Source of the DNA: Methanobrevibacter filiformis
Lineage (GTDB): Archaea > Methanobacteriota > Methanobacteria > Methanobacteriales > Methanobacteriaceae
Assembly (NCBI RefSeq): GCF_001639265.1
Contig: NZ_LWMT01000234.1
Location: forward strand, 1 to 53,563
Direction: 5' to 3'
DNA: 53,563 bases
Shown piece by piece: positions 15,501-22,588 of the stretch (the stretch's first letter is position 1; every line of letters begins with the position of its first letter). The notes under the pieces are model-generated. The model saw nothing but the letters and a program-made list of their open reading frames with translations. It was not told the DNA's origin and searched no databases. The translations under genes and the position numbers were made by a program.

Positions 15501-18500
15501 CATCTGCTGCAACTATTGCTGTGTTATTTAAAATTCCAGTTCCAGTTATGGTTACATTTACAGTTAATGTTACTGTTTCTCCAGTTTCTAGTGTTCCAAT
15601 CTCCCATATTCCAGTGCCATAGTTATATGTTCCTTTATTTGTGTTTGAGTTAAGGTATTGTACTTTGTTGTAGTTAATTAGATCTTCTACAAAGGCTCCT
15701 GTTGCATTATTTAATGTTCCATGATTAGTTACAGTTATTGTGTAGGTTACATTGTCTCCAACGTGAATGCCTCCACTTACATTTGCAACTTTTAAAACAC
15801 TTACATTAACTGTATAATCAATAGCCTCACCAACAATGGTTAAAATAAGGTTTTCCCTATCAGATAACGCATTAATTGAATATTGAGTATTAGGACTGTT
15901 TATGACTACAGATCGACTTAAACTAGTATTTCTAATATCTCCAGTTAAATTGTTAACAACACTTGTGCTGTTTTTAATTAATACTGTTACTTCGAAGTAA
16001 GGAAGTAAGTTTGGAGTATTGGTTACTGGAATATTAAGTGATAAATTATAGCTTAAGTTAGCACTTTGATTTTTACTGTAATTTCTTGTATCATTTGCAG
16101 TTGTGTAAAATGTATTATTTAGGGAAAGTTCAAGGACATACCAATATGTCAAGTCAAAGTCAGCACCACTATTTGTATACTGAGCAGTAATATTGTTTAA
16201 CCCCCACCAATTAAAGTTAACATTAGTATTATTACCAGAATTATTAAGTCCCAAAGTATTATTATAAATACGATTATACTTAACAATATTACTATTTCCA
16301 GTGACATTAATACCAATAATAGTATTATTAATTATAGTTGAACTCATAACAGTATCATTAGAACCCAATATCAATATACCAATTTCATTACTCCTAATTG
16401 TAGCATTAGTTAATATATTACCACTGTTAGTTGTATTAAAAGTCAAACCAACTTTTAAATTAGCTATTGTAATGTTAGAGAAAGTGTTATTATGACCATT
16501 TACAAAAATTCCTCTTGAGTTATTATTTCCATTAATGGAACCATTAGAAATATTATTCCTAGAACCATCAACAAGCAAAACAATATCATTATTAATTATA
16601 GTATTATTACTTAGTAAATAGCTATTTAAATTAATAATTGAATTACTAAAACCAATTCCTAAAACACCATTATTCCCATCAAATGAATTATTATTAATAA
16701 AAGTCTGATTATTCCTTGCATAAATAGCCATATGAGTATTGTTAGAAAATACAGAAGTATTCACAGTCAAATTAGCATTATTATAAATAACCCCGCCACT
16801 ACTAGCATTATTACCAATAAAACTAGAATTACCCACACTCAAATTACCACCATTATAAATAGCACCACCAAAACTAGCATCATTACCAATAAAACTAGAA
16901 TTACCCACACTCAAATTACCACCATTATAAATAGCACCACCAGAACTACCATTATTACCAATAAAACTAGAATTACCCACACTCAAATTACCACCATTAT
17001 AAATAGCACCACTAGAACTACCATTATTACCAATAAAACTAGAATTACCCACACTCAAATTAGCCCCATTATAAATAGCACCACGATAACTATCATTATT
17101 ATTAGTGAAAGTAGAATTAATCACACTCAAATTAGCCCCATTATAAATAGCACCACTAGAACTACCATTATTACCACTAAAACTAGAATTACTCACACTA
17201 AAATTACCATAACTATTATAAATAGCACCAGACCAACTACCATTATTACCAATAAAACTAGAATTACTCACACTAAAATTATCACCATTATAAATAGCAC
17301 CACCAAAACTACCATTATTACCAATAAAACTAGAATTACTCACACTAAAATTACCATTACCATTATAAATAGCACCACCATAACCAGCATTATTACCAGC
17401 GAAACTAGAATTACTCACACTCAAATTAGCCCCATTATAAATAGCACCACCAGAACTACCATTATTACCAATAAAACTAGAATTAGACACATTCAAATTA
17501 CCAAAACTATTATCAATAGCACCACCAGAACTAGTTGCAGTATTATTAATAAAACTAGAATTACTCACACTCAAATTACCACCAACATTATCAATAGCAC
17601 CACCAGAACTACCATTATTACCAATAAAACTAGAATTACTCACATTCAAATTACCATAAACATTATAAATAGCACCATCAGAACTACCATTATTACCAAT
17701 AAAACTAGAATTACTCACACTCCAATTAGTATTCCAATTATAAATAGCACCACCAAAAATACCATTATTATACAAAAAGCTAGAATTCACTACAGTGAAA
17801 TTAGAAGCATTCATATTATAAATAGCACCACCATCGCCCCTTAAATAATTAGAAGCAGATATTACATTATTATTTGTAAATGTAGAGTTATTTATAGTAA
17901 AATTAACGCCAGTGTTATATATAGTTCCTCCATAGCTATAAGAGGAATAACTAGAAGACTGACTGTTTGCTTCATTATTTGTAAATGTAGAATTAGTTAT
18001 TATGAAATTAGAACCATTATTATAAATAGCACCACCACAACTATAAGCGTAATAACTAGAAGAATAACTGTTTGCTTTATTATCCGTAAATGTAGAATTA
18101 GTTATTATGAAATTAGAACCATAATTATAAATAGCACCACCATAAGCCTCTGAATCTGTAGAAAGAATTAGAGTGTTAATATTTACACTATTGTTTGTAA
18201 ATGTAGAGTTAATAATATTTAAATTTCCATTACTATAAATAGCACCACCTGCAACATTACCTGTGGTATTAGTCACATTATTATTTGAGAATATACAGTT
18301 AATAAATGTTACATTATTATTGGCACTAGCATATATAGCACCACCACCAGAAATAGCAGTATTATTAATAAAACTAGTATTTTCACTTATAAGGGAAATA
18401 GTTCCATTATTGTTGTAAATAGCACCACCAATTTCAGCAGTGTTGTTTATGAATTTAGAACCTGTTATTGTGATTTTAGAAGCATTATTATAAATAGCTC

Positions 18501-21500
18501 CACCATTATTATTAGTGCCAGTGAGGTTACCATTTGCAAAAGTTAAATTAATTAATGTAACATTCAAACCATTATTAATAAGGAATATTCTTCCATTATT
18601 TAATGCATCTATTATCACTTCTCCACTTAATACTGTATAACCAAGGAGAGTTATGTTTTTATTTATAGTTAAATTTGTGTTGTTTCTTTCTATTCCATTA
18701 CTGTTGTTGTAGTTGTTTCCTGCTATGTGTATTGTTCCGTTGTTTTGTACTATTTCTAATGCTCTTTCTATGGATTGTAATGCATCAGTCCAGTCTGCAC
18801 CGCTGTTGCTGTCCAATCCTCCTGTTGCATTGACATAGACATCTTGACCACTGAATGCTTGGAATGTCCAGTTACTTCCGTTTATAGCTATGTTTTTTTG
18901 GTCTGTGGTTATGTTTGCTGTGTTTTTGATTGTTCCATTGTTTATTATGGTTACGTTTATTGTTAGTGTTGCTGTTTGACCTTGATTAAGATTTCCAATT
19001 GTCCAAATTCCAGTAGTATTGTTATATGTTCCAGTTGATGGGTTTACAGAGTTGAATTTTAATTTAGTGTAATCTAAATTATCAATTACATAAACTCCAG
19101 TGGCATTTGATGTAGCATTATTGTTTACAGTGATTGTGTATGTTATACTGTCTCCAATGTATTGTGTTGCTGTTGTGTTAGCTATTTTAATTATGGATAC
19201 ATTCACATCAGTTATGTTAAGTATTACTGAGCTTGTGGTGTTGTTGTTAGTGTTGTTTTCATCTGTTGCGACTATTGCTGTGTTATTTATGATTCCAGTC
19301 CCAGTTATAGTTACATTTACGGTTAATGTTACTGTTTCTCCAGTTTCTAGTGTTCCAATATCCCATATTCCAGTGCCATAGTTGTATGTTCCTTTGTTTG
19401 TGTTTGAGTTGAGATATTGTACTTTGTTGTAGTTAATTAGATCTTCTACAAAGACTCCTGTTGCATTATTTAATATTTCATTGTTAGTTACAGTTATTGT
19501 GTATGTTACATTGTCTCCAACGTGAACGTCTCCACTTACATTTGCAACTTTTAAAACACTTACATTAACTGTATAATTAATAGTTTCAGCAACAATGGTT
19601 AAAATAAGGTTTTCATTGTCAGATAGTGCATTAATTGAATACTCTGTGTTAGGATTGTTTATTGCTACAGATTGGATTAAGCTAGTATTTCTAATGTCTC
19701 CAGTTAAATTGTTAACAATTGTTGTGCTGTTTTTAATTAATATGCTTACTTCAAAGTATGGAAGTAAGTTTGGAGTGTTGGTTACTGGAATATTAAGTGA
19801 TAAATTGTAGCTTAGGTTAGCATTTTGATTTTTACTGTAATTTCTTGTATCATTTGTAGTTGTGTAAAATGTATTATTTAATGATAGTTCAAGAACATAC
19901 CAATATGTTAAGTTGAAATTAGCACCACTATTTGCATACTGACCAGTAATATCATTTAATCCCCACCAATTAAAGTTAGCATTAAGATTAGTACCAGAAT
20001 TATTAAGTCCTAAAGTATTATTATAAATACGATTATATTGAACAATATTATTGTCTCCTGTGATATTAATACCAATAATAGTATTATTAATTATAGTTGA
20101 ACTCATAACAGTATCATTAGAACCTAACATAGATATACCAATTTCATTACCATAAAATGTAGCATTACTTAGTATATTACCACTGTTAGTTGTATTAAAA
20201 GTGAAACCAACTTTTAAATTAGCTATTGTAATGTTAGAGAAAGTGTTATTGTGTCCATTTACAAATATTCCCCTTGAGTTATTATTTCCAATGATTGAAC
20301 CATTAGAAATATTATTTCCAGAACCATCAACAAGTAAAATAATATCATTATTAATTATAGTATTATTACTCATTAGATAGCTATTTAAATTAATAGTTGA
20401 ATCATTAAAACCAATTCCTAAAACAACAACATTACCACTGAATAAATTATTATTAATAAAAGTCCGATTATTCAATGTATAAATAGCCACAAGAGTATTA
20501 TTAAAGAATTTAGAATCATTCACAGTAAAATTAGCATTATAATATTTATTATTAATATAAATAGCACCACCACTACCATTAGCATTATTACCAGTGAAAA
20601 TAGAATCACTCACATTAAAATTAACGTTAGCAGTACTGCCAATATAAATAGCACTACCATTGCTACTAGCATTATTACCAGTAAAATTAGAATTAATCAC
20701 ACTATAATTAGAATTATCAGATTTATAAATAGCACCACCACTACTAGCATTATTACCAGTGAAAATAGAATCACTCACATTACCACCACCAGAAATAGCA
20801 CCACCATAATAAGATGCATTATTACTGGTGAAAGTAGAATTAATCACATTACCACCACCAGAAATAGCACCACCACTACTAGCATTATTACCAGTGAAAA
20901 TAGAATCACTCACATTACCACCACCAGAAATAGCACCACCACTACTAGCATTATTACCAGTGAAAATAGAATCACTCACATTACCACCACCAGAAATAGC
21001 ACCACCACTACTAGCATTATTACCAGTGAAAGTAGAATTACTCACACTAAAATTACCATCAACACTATAAATAGCACCACCACTCTGATTAGCATTATTA
21101 CTAGTGAAAGTAGAATTACTCACACTAAAATTACCACCAGCATTATTATAAATAGCACCACCACGACTACCAATCGTAATAGCATTATTATTTGTGAAAC
21201 TAGAATTACTCACATTAAAATTACCAGAATTATAAATAGCACCACCACCACCCATAATGAGAACATTATTATCATTGAAACTAGAATTACTCACACTAAA
21301 ATTACCACCACCAGTATTAGAAATAGCACCACCCAGACTAATATCATTATTATCATTGAAACTAGAATTACTCACACTACAATTACCAGCATTATTATGA
21401 ATAGCACCACCACCAATACGAGCATTATTACCAGTAAAGCTAGAATTATTCACACTACAATTACTAGCATTATTATAAATAGCACCACCACCATGATTAT

Positions 21501-22410
21501 AAGTAACAGTATTATTTGTGAAATTACAATTTATTATTGTTATCGTAGAATTATAACTGTGTATAGTTTCATTATTATTTGTGAAACTAGAATTAATCAC
21601 ACTAAAATTAGAACCATTAACATTATGAATAACACCACTAAGTCCACTAAGTCCAATATTATTATTATTTGTGAAACTAGAATTAATCACACTACAATTA
21701 GAACCATTAACATTATAAATAACACCACCAAATCCATCATTATTATTATTTGTGAAATTACAATTTATTATTGTTATCGTAGAATTAGAACTGTGTATAG
21801 TATCATCACTATTTATAAATGTTAAGTTTTTAAATGTTATATTACTCCTTGTGCCTGTGATATTAAAGATGTTGCCAAGTTTTCTCGCATCTATTATTAT
21901 TAAGTTTCTTGTCCCATTACCTTGTATTGTGATATTTCTACTTGTTGTAATGTTACTTCTAATATCTGTAGTTTTATTATATGTTCCTGGATTAAGTGTT
22001 ATTGTATGATTAGTGCCAGTAGCAGTAGTTAGAGCTACAGCTCCGTTAATACCAGTAGCATTTGTAGTACTAATGGTAACATCAGCAGCACTAACAGATG
22101 AAATAGTGATAAATAAAATAGCTATTAGGGATAATATAATAGTTATTTTATTAAAATTGAGTTTACTAGTATTTACATCAGTTATATTATTAATTATAGT
22201 TTTTTTAAGTTCGCGAGGGATTGAACTAAGCAAAATTAACATGATATTCATTAAAGATACCATAAAGCATTTGAATATATTATCTTCATGGTTTTCACTA
22301 ACAGTAATACTTTTTTCAGTCAAGTTACTAAATTTAGAGTGCGTATCTTTATCATTAGAATAATCATTCAGATTATTCACATTATTATAGTTATAATGGT
22401 TAATTTTCAA
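568..22410 (-). CDS. Giant adhesin-like protein, an in-frame fusion of two complete ALPs (7280 aa)
   Basis: Predicted secreted surface protein, probably for adhesion. The start is TTG at 22410 with GAGGG six bases upstream. Unit 1 (residues 1-4375): an 87-residue leader with an extra hydrophobic stretch (48-64), signal peptide about 88-108, then three right-handed beta-helix blocks (about 109-900, 1183-2070, 2437-3015) made of about 22-residue rungs with GGAIYN and FxxN (Chlam_PMP-like). Each ends in an NFNWWGL cap and leads into DUF11 domains; eight or nine DUF11 repeats lie at about 3147-4110, followed by two Ig-like domains, an Asn/Thr linker, MKKTGLP, and a membrane helix about 4340-4363. 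Unit 2 (4376-7280) restarts with its own signal peptide, one beta-helix block, three DUF11 and 14 Ig-like repeats, then MKKTGLP, membrane helix and basic tail. N-x-S/T sequons are extremely dense. Binding partner unknown. Most likely two genes joined by a one-base indel. Confidence 0.9.
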   Translation of the reverse strand: MKINHYNYNNVNNLNDYSNDKDTHSKFSNLTEKSITVSENHEDNIFKCFMVSLMNIMLILLSSIPRELKKTIINNITDVNTSKLNFNKITIILSLIAILFITISSVSAADVTISTTNATGINGAVALTTATGTNHTITLNPGTYNKTTDIRSNITTSRNITIQGNGTRNLIIIDARKLGNIFNITGTRSNITFKNLTFINSDDTIHSSNSTITIINCNFTNNNNDGFGGVIYNVNGSNCSVINSSFTNNNNIGLSGLSGVIHNVNGSNFSVINSSFTNNNETIHSYNSTITIINCNFTNNTVTYNHGGGAIYNNASNCSVNNSSFTGNNARIGGGAIHNNAGNCSVSNSSFNDNNDISLGGAISNTGGGNFSVSNSSFNDNNVLIMGGGGAIYNSGNFNVSNSSFTNNNAITIGSRGGAIYNNAGGNFSVSNSTFTSNNANQSGGAIYSVDGNFSVSNSTFTGNNASSGGAISGGGNVSDSIFTGNNASSGGAISGGGNVSDSIFTGNNASSGGAISGGGNVINSTFTSNNASYYGGAISGGGNVSDSIFTGNNASSGGAIYKSDNSNYSVINSNFTGNNASSNGSAIYIGSTANVNFNVSDSIFTGNNANGSGGAIYINNKYYNANFTVNDSKFFNNTLVAIYTLNNRTFINNNLFSGNVVVLGIGFNDSTINLNSYLMSNNTIINNDIILLVDGSGNNISNGSIIGNNNSRGIFVNGHNNTFSNITIANLKVGFTFNTTNSGNILSNATFYGNEIGISMLGSNDTVMSSTIINNTIIGINITGDNNIVQYNRIYNNTLGLNNSGTNLNANFNWWGLNDITGQYANSGANFNLTYWYVLELSLNNTFYTTTNDTRNYSKNQNANLSYNLSLNIPVTNTPNLLPYFEVSILIKNSTTIVNNLTGDIRNTSLIQSVAINNPNTEYSINALSDNENLILTIVAETINYTVNVSVLKVANVSGDVHVGDNVTYTITVTNNEILNNATGVFVEDLINYNKVQYLNSNTNKGTYNYGTGIWDIGTLETGETVTLTVNVTITGTGIINNTAIVATDENNTNNNTTSSVILNITDVNVSIIKIANTTATQYIGDSITYTITVNNNATSNATGVYVIDNLDYTKLKFNSVNPSTGTYNNTTGIWTIGNLNQGQTATLTINVTIINNGTIKNTANITTDQKNIAINGSNWTFQAFSGQDVYVNATGGLDSNSGADWTDALQSIERALEIVQNNGTIHIAGNNYNNSNGIERNNTNLTINKNITLLGYTVLSGEVIIDALNNGRIFLINNGLNVTLINLTFANGNLTGTNNNGGAIYNNASKITITGSKFINNTAEIGGAIYNNNGTISLISENTSFINNTAISGGGAIYASANNNVTFINCIFSNNNVTNTTGNVAGGAIYSNGNLNIINSTFTNNSVNINTLILSTDSEAYGGAIYNYGSNFIITNSTFTDNKANSYSSSYYAYSCGGAIYNNGSNFIITNSTFTNNEANSQSSSYSSYSYGGTIYNTGVNFTINNSTFTNNNVISASNYLRGDGGAIYNMNASNFTVVNSSFLYNNGIFGGAIYNWNTNWSVSNSSFIGNNGSSDGAIYNVYGNLNVSNSSFIGNNGSSGGAIDNVGGNLSVSNSSFINNTATSSGGAIDNSFGNLNVSNSSFIGNNGSSGGAIYNGANLSVSNSSFAGNNAGYGGAIYNGNGNFSVSNSSFIGNNGSFGGAIYNGDNFSVSNSSFIGNNGSWSGAIYNSYGNFSVSNSSFSGNNGSSSGAIYNGANLSVINSTFTNNNDSYRGAIYNGANLSVGNSSFIGNNGSSSGAIYNGGNLSVGNSSFIGNNGSSGGAIYNGGNLSVGNSSFIGNDASFGGAIYNGGNLSVGNSSFIGNNASSGGVIYNNANLTVNTSVFSNNTHMAIYARNNQTFINNNSFDGNNGVLGIGFSNSIINLNSYLLSNNTIINNDIVLLVDGSRNNISNGSINGNNNSRGIFVNGHNNTFSNITIANLKVGLTFNTTNSGNILTNATIRSNEIGILILGSNDTVMSSTIINNTIIGINVTGNSNIVKYNRIYNNTLGLNNSGNNTNVNFNWWGLNNITAQYTNSGADFDLTYWYVLELSLNNTFYTTANDTRNYSKNQSANLSYNLSLNIPVTNTPNLLPYFEVTVLIKNSTSVVNNLTGDIRNTSLSRSVVINSPNTQYSINALSDRENLILTIVGEAIDYTVNVSVLKVANVSGGIHVGDNVTYTITVTNHGTLNNATGAFVEDLINYNKVQYLNSNTNKGTYNYGTGIWEIGTLETGETVTLTVNVTITGTGILNNTAIVAADENNTNNNTTSTVILNITDVNVSIIKIANTTATQYIGDNITYTITVNNNATSNATGVYVIDNLDYTKLKFNSANPSTGTYNNTTGIWTIGNLNQGQTATLTINVTIINTGTIKNTANITTDQKNIAINGSSYTFQAFNGQNVYVNATGGLDNNTGENWTDALQSIQRALEIVQNNGTIHIAGNNYNNSNGIVRNNTNLTINKNITLLGYTILSGEVIINALNNGRIFNITSGLNVSFINITFANGNLIETRTNGSGLYISTNGVISIINSKFINNRASNNDGASNTGGAIYNNGSNLRVINSTFTSNSVCAIDNHYGSNLRVINSTFTSNSGSAIYNNGSNLSVINSTFTGNTASSGSAILNLGSNFSVINSTFTGNTAINYGSAIYNEGSNFSVINSTFTGNNVSTMGVATIYNSGSNFSVINSTFTGNNGAIANGGSNFSVINSTFTGNNARNNGGAIYNLNSVVNFSVINSTFTGNTASNNGGAICNSGVNFSVINSTFTGNTAINYGGAIYNWHGSNVSVNNSNFFNNTCVAIYTLNNLTFINNSSFDGNGGVLGIGFNNSIIDLNSYLLSNNTIINNDIVLLVNGSGNNISNGSIIGNNNSRGIFVNGHNNTFSNITIANLKVGLTFNTTNSGNILTNATISGNEIGILILGSNDTVMSSTIINNTIVGINITGNNNIVQYNRVYNNTLGLNNSGTYTNVNFNWWGLNNITTQYTNSGADFNLTYWYVLELSLNNTFYTTANDTRNYSKNQSANLSYNLSLNIPVTNTPNLLPYFEVTILIKNSTSIVNNLTGDIRNTSLSQSVAINNPNTQYSINALSDRENLILTIVGEVANYTVNVNVLKVANVSGDIHVGDNVTYTITVTNNEILNNATGVFVEDIINYNKVQYLNSNANKGIYNYGTGIWDIGTLEAGETVTLTVNVTITGTGILNNTAIVATDENNTSNNTTSTVILNITDVDISIVKIANTTGTVRIGDNITYIITVTNNGESTGTGIYVTDMLDSNKVKFISAIASIGTYNNTTGNWTIGNLLPGQSVILTINVTIIGNNSVTNTANLTTDQKNINNQNESTITTNISDNVNITVIKVSNTTGTANIGDTIKYTITITNKGLTNATGIFVTDKLNTSMLSFVSSNGSYDNNTGIWTIGNLNTGETAVLTIIATIIGNGTLVNIANVTVDQNNTDVNNGTGNATVNVTNYVNVSVVKVSNTTGTVNIGDNVAYTITVTNYGSSNATGVFVTDKLNSNMLSFVGSSSNRGSYNNNTGIWTIGNLNAGGSAVLTIIATIIGNGTIVNIANVTVDQNNTDINNSTGNSTIDVTNYVNVSVVKVSNTTGTVNIGDNITYTITVTNYGSSNATGVLVTDKLNSAMLSFVGSSANRGSYNNNTGIWTIGNLNAGESAVLSIIATIIGNRTIVNIANVTVDQNNTDTRNGTGNATVNVTNYVNVSVVKVSNTTGMANIGDNITYTITVTNYGSSNATGVLVTDKLNSAMLSFVGSSANRGYYDNNTGVWTIGNLNAGESAVLSIIATIIGNGTLVNVANVAVDQNSTGAGNGTSNSTVIVTNYVNVSVVKVSNATGMVNIGDNIVYTITVTNYGSSNATGVLVTDKLNSAMLSFVGSSADRGSYNSNTGIWTIGGLGAGETATLNITATIISNGTLLNIANLTMDQNNTNTGNGTSNSTVIVTNYVNVSVVKVSNATGAVNIGDNITYTITVTNHGTGNATGVLVTDKLNSAMLSFVGSSADRGSYNSNTGIWTIGGLGAGETVVLNITTTIIGRGTLTNTANLIVDQNNTDNGNGTANSTINIKYDTNLSVSIPDAKVGDTVNITLNLTDSDGKPVNTTANVTVDGVLYPNVEFINGIAKVPYIITEIKNNITVNFEGNDKYNPSNDTVSVNFTKKDVNINIHVPDTKIGHNTTAIITLRDVDGKPISNASIKVILNNKVIGTFITDKNGQIHPIISANGNNILKAEFSGNNEYNFAEKIISFKGNSSNNTNNTNSTNNTNNTNNTNSTNNTNNNNTSINNSHKVVDSNVGMKKTGLPLMIIIVLIWVVSLFGLISLNKLKNKDGSKMSNVNINNNSKNSVFKIAIVISLIAILFVSVSSVSAEDVTIDTTNATGINGAVALTTATGTNHTITLNPGTYNKTTDIKNNITTSRNLTIQGNGTRDLIIIDARKLGNIFNITGLGSNITFKNLTFINSNNSSINSSNSSITIINCNFTSNDDINQGGTICNINGSFSVSDSSFSGSNTGNGGAIYNNKGNFSVTNSSFSGNNARADGGAIYNNGGNFSVSYSNFSSNNATRGGAINSIGGNFSVSYSNFSSNNARNYGGAIFTSSSSFSVCDSSFSGNKADTYGGAISNYENCTVINSSFSGNNAPKGAAIYIYSVSANCSVINSSFSGNNASNDGGAVYNSYGSFSVSNSTIFSGNNASSGGAVYNYFGSFSVSDSSFSGNNASSGGGVIYNINSNFSVSDSIFSDNKAGTYGGAISNSNGNFSVSDSIFSGNNASSGGVIYNSNSNFSVSDSSFSGNNASSSGGVIFNNNLYSSFSVSDSSFSGNNASSGGVIYNSFGNFSVSDSNFTTNNASSGGAVYNSGGFSVSNSSFSGNNATYGGAIYNSGGSFSVSNSSFTNNNAGAIYNNNSGNFSVSNSSFTNNNASAIYNNNSNFSVSNSSFNGNTASGGGAICSNVGSFNVSNSSFINNNANGQGSSGGAIYSVDGSFSVSNSSFINNNANGQYGAGGAIYTGDNFNVSNSSFNGNNAFDGGAIFTGRNFNVSNSSFSGNNATSGGAISNYDGGNVSVSNSSFTNNTASSGGAIYNYDGVTLAGGIFSVSNSSFINNNANGQYGSGGAIINYNTNRGNFSVSNSSFSGNNATYRGGVIYNVGNFSVSNSSFSGNNATIYGGAIYNYGNFSVSNSSFSGNNATYGTIYNNGNNLTVNSSVFFNNTYMAIYTLNNRTFINNNSFDGNEGVLGIGFNNSTIDLNSYLMSSNIIINNDIVFLVDGSRNNISSGSIIGNNNTRGIFVNGHNNTFSNITIANLKVGLTFNTTNSGNILTNATISGNEIGILILGSNDTVMSSTIINNTITGINITGNNNIVQYNRIYNNTLGLNNSGTNTNVNFNWWGLNNVTTQYTNNGANFNLTYWYVLELSLNNTYYTTTNNTRNYTKNQSANLTYNLSLNINITNNPSSLPYFNVTVLVKNSTDLVNNLTGDIRTTSLTETVIINDPNTEYSINALSDSEDLILTLLGQNIINYTVNVSVLKVANISGDVHVGDNVTYTITVTNHETLNNATEVFVEDTIDYNKVNFLNSSVTKGNYTYGDGTWDIGVLGPGEIVTLTVNVTIIGTGALNNTAIVATDENNTNNNTTSTVILNIIDVDISIVKTANTTGTVHIGDNIIYTINVTNIGETSGTGVYVIDNLDYNKVQYINSSTITGTYNNTTGNWTIGNLAPNQSAILTITVKIIGNSSVTNTANIITDQRNINQNESSVTLNISEDVNVSIIKVSNITNLTNYSTNISDTVEYTITVTNNGLTNATGVYVIDQLNNARLSFVSSNGNGTYDNNTGIWNIGTLNPGETVVLNIIAITTRGGGLSNVANLTTNQTNTNIGIASISFYVVYNTNISGLVSNGKVGDNVNLTLTLIDSSTNLVDTVATVIVDDIYYFNVTFVNGIAEVPYNITEVKNNITVEFEGNEDFNPSNVTVNVNFTKTNLSINLSINGSVPVGKVGDSINLTLNLTDVNGNPVSTTANLTVDGINYTDVEFIDGIAKVPYIITEVKNNLTVDFIENYKYYSTNKTVDVNFTKTPIIFNIIAPNAVVGDKILLNLTATDVNGNPVNTTADVIIDGYTYYDTEFVNGIATVPYEIDYAMNNITGEFLENNKYYGDNGTFSVNFTNSNIYWNITVPKATIGDDILITINLTDVNGTPVSTTANVTIDGVLYPDVEFYNGIAELPYYVNETKTNLTFTFSGNNEYNPLSTVVDVNFTNTTDVNLSVNAPNGKVGDTVNITLNLTDRYDIPVNTTSDVTIGDVFYSNVQFVNGIAIVPYNITSAQSNITVIFETNGVYSSASNTTNVNFTKNDVNLNVTVPAGKVGDIVNVTLNLTDVNGIPVNTTSDVTIDGKIYRDVDFVNGIAIVPYNITNASSNITVVFDGNVKYSSANDTVGVNFTKTDVNLGVSVPAGKVGDIVNVTLNLTDVNGNPVNTTANLTVGGVNYTDVDFVNGIAIISYNITDARNNITAEFDGNLKYNSANDTVGVNFTKTNVNITFNLPAGKVGDTVLLNLTLTDANGNPVNTTSDVVIDGLYYMDLKFVNGIAVIPYTINSLKNNITVDFKENYKYYGAENTSDVNFTKTNINLNATIPAAKVGDIVNITLNATDLNGTPLNTIANVTIDGVLCPVEFVNGIAIISYYVDKPLNNLTIGFVENYKYYGDNGTFNVNFTKTDVDLNVSVPKGNIGDTVNITLNLTDVDGNPVNTISNVIVDGVHYDNVEFVNGIAKVPYNVTSLKNNIIVEFSGNDKYNPVNKNVYVNFTKTDVNLSVNVPNGNIGDNINITLNLTDVKGNPLNTTANITIDGVHYNNVDFANGIAKVPYNITAVKSNISVEFSGNDKYSPLDKNIDVNFTKKTLNLDVNIPNGNVGDSINITLNLTDVKGNPVNTTANITIDGVYYNNVDFVNGIAIVPYNITKAINKIVVEFSGTDEYSFVNKSVDVNFTKKNVNIDINVLNTNVGRNTTATITVTDENGNPVTNASIKVKLNNKVLGNFITDENGQIHILIPVSKNNVLEAIFSGDNQLNSAKKLLEFKGNSSTNNTNKTNKTININVNIPSGKVGDKVKATITATDSEGNPVPNIPLKLLLNGKVIGTFITDKNGQIHPVIKVGKTNVIGIHFIGNSQFNSKVIEYKFNPSNNGNNTDNTNNTNKTNNNDNSSISHVVAGSNIAMKKTGLPLIAIIMLILGLFGSISLNKSRNKKKQEQF
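9171..9395 (-). other. Internal junction: C-terminal anchor of ALP unit 1 followed by start and signal peptide of unit 2
   Basis: Reading the minus strand, MKKTGLP, a membrane helix and LNKLKNK (about 9395-9300) run straight into DGSK and then an ATG at 9285. That ATG starts a 36-residue signal peptide ending SSVSA. AAGGATGG, seven bases before this ATG, is a good ribosome binding site. An A6 run (T6 at 9302-9307 on plus) lies just before: with seven A the frame would end LKK-TAA directly before the binding site; with five A it would end in a TGA overlapping the ATG as ATGA. Either way the second unit can be translated on its own from 9285 (2905 aa). Confidence 0.8.
20782..21048 (-). repeat. 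66-bp tandem repeat inside the first beta-helix block
   Basis: The string accaccaccagaaatagc recurs at 20782, 20851, 20917 and 20983, i.e. one 69-bp unit and three 66-bp units. The 66-bp units are identical over nearly their whole length and each encodes one 22-residue helix rung (SDSIFTGNNASSGGA plus ISGGGNV). DNA-level identity, not just protein similarity, points to recent expansion. Confidence 0.9.
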
Positions 22411-22552
22411 GTTAATCCCTCAATTTATACTTGTTTTAAAAAAATAAGTTAAATTAAATACGTATTAAATAAATAAAATGTTTTTTTAATGTTTAAATAA
22501 AGTATAATTATCTTATAAGTTCAATATAATTAATAGTTTTATATATCATGTA

Positions 22553-22588
22553 TTGTTTTTATTATTTATAAATGTTTCTATTAATACT
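22553..22588 (-). promoter_or_regulatory. Promoter of the giant ALP (BRE plus TATA, shared ALP block)
   Basis: On the minus strand the block reads TATTAATAGAAACATTTATA followed by AATAA: a GAAA BRE-like element next to a TATA box. Nearly the same block lies upstream of the ALPs starting at 27280 and 42350. Transcription would begin about 25 bases downstream, giving a leader of over 100 nt. Confidence 0.6.

Noticed and set aside
16732-17844. 370-codon plus-strand open frame rich in THTQI, IINSTT and ITNKTRI repeats
   Set aside because: It is antisense to the second beta-helix block; its periodicity mirrors the 66-bp rungs. No ribosome binding site or signal peptide; the minus frame has clear domains.
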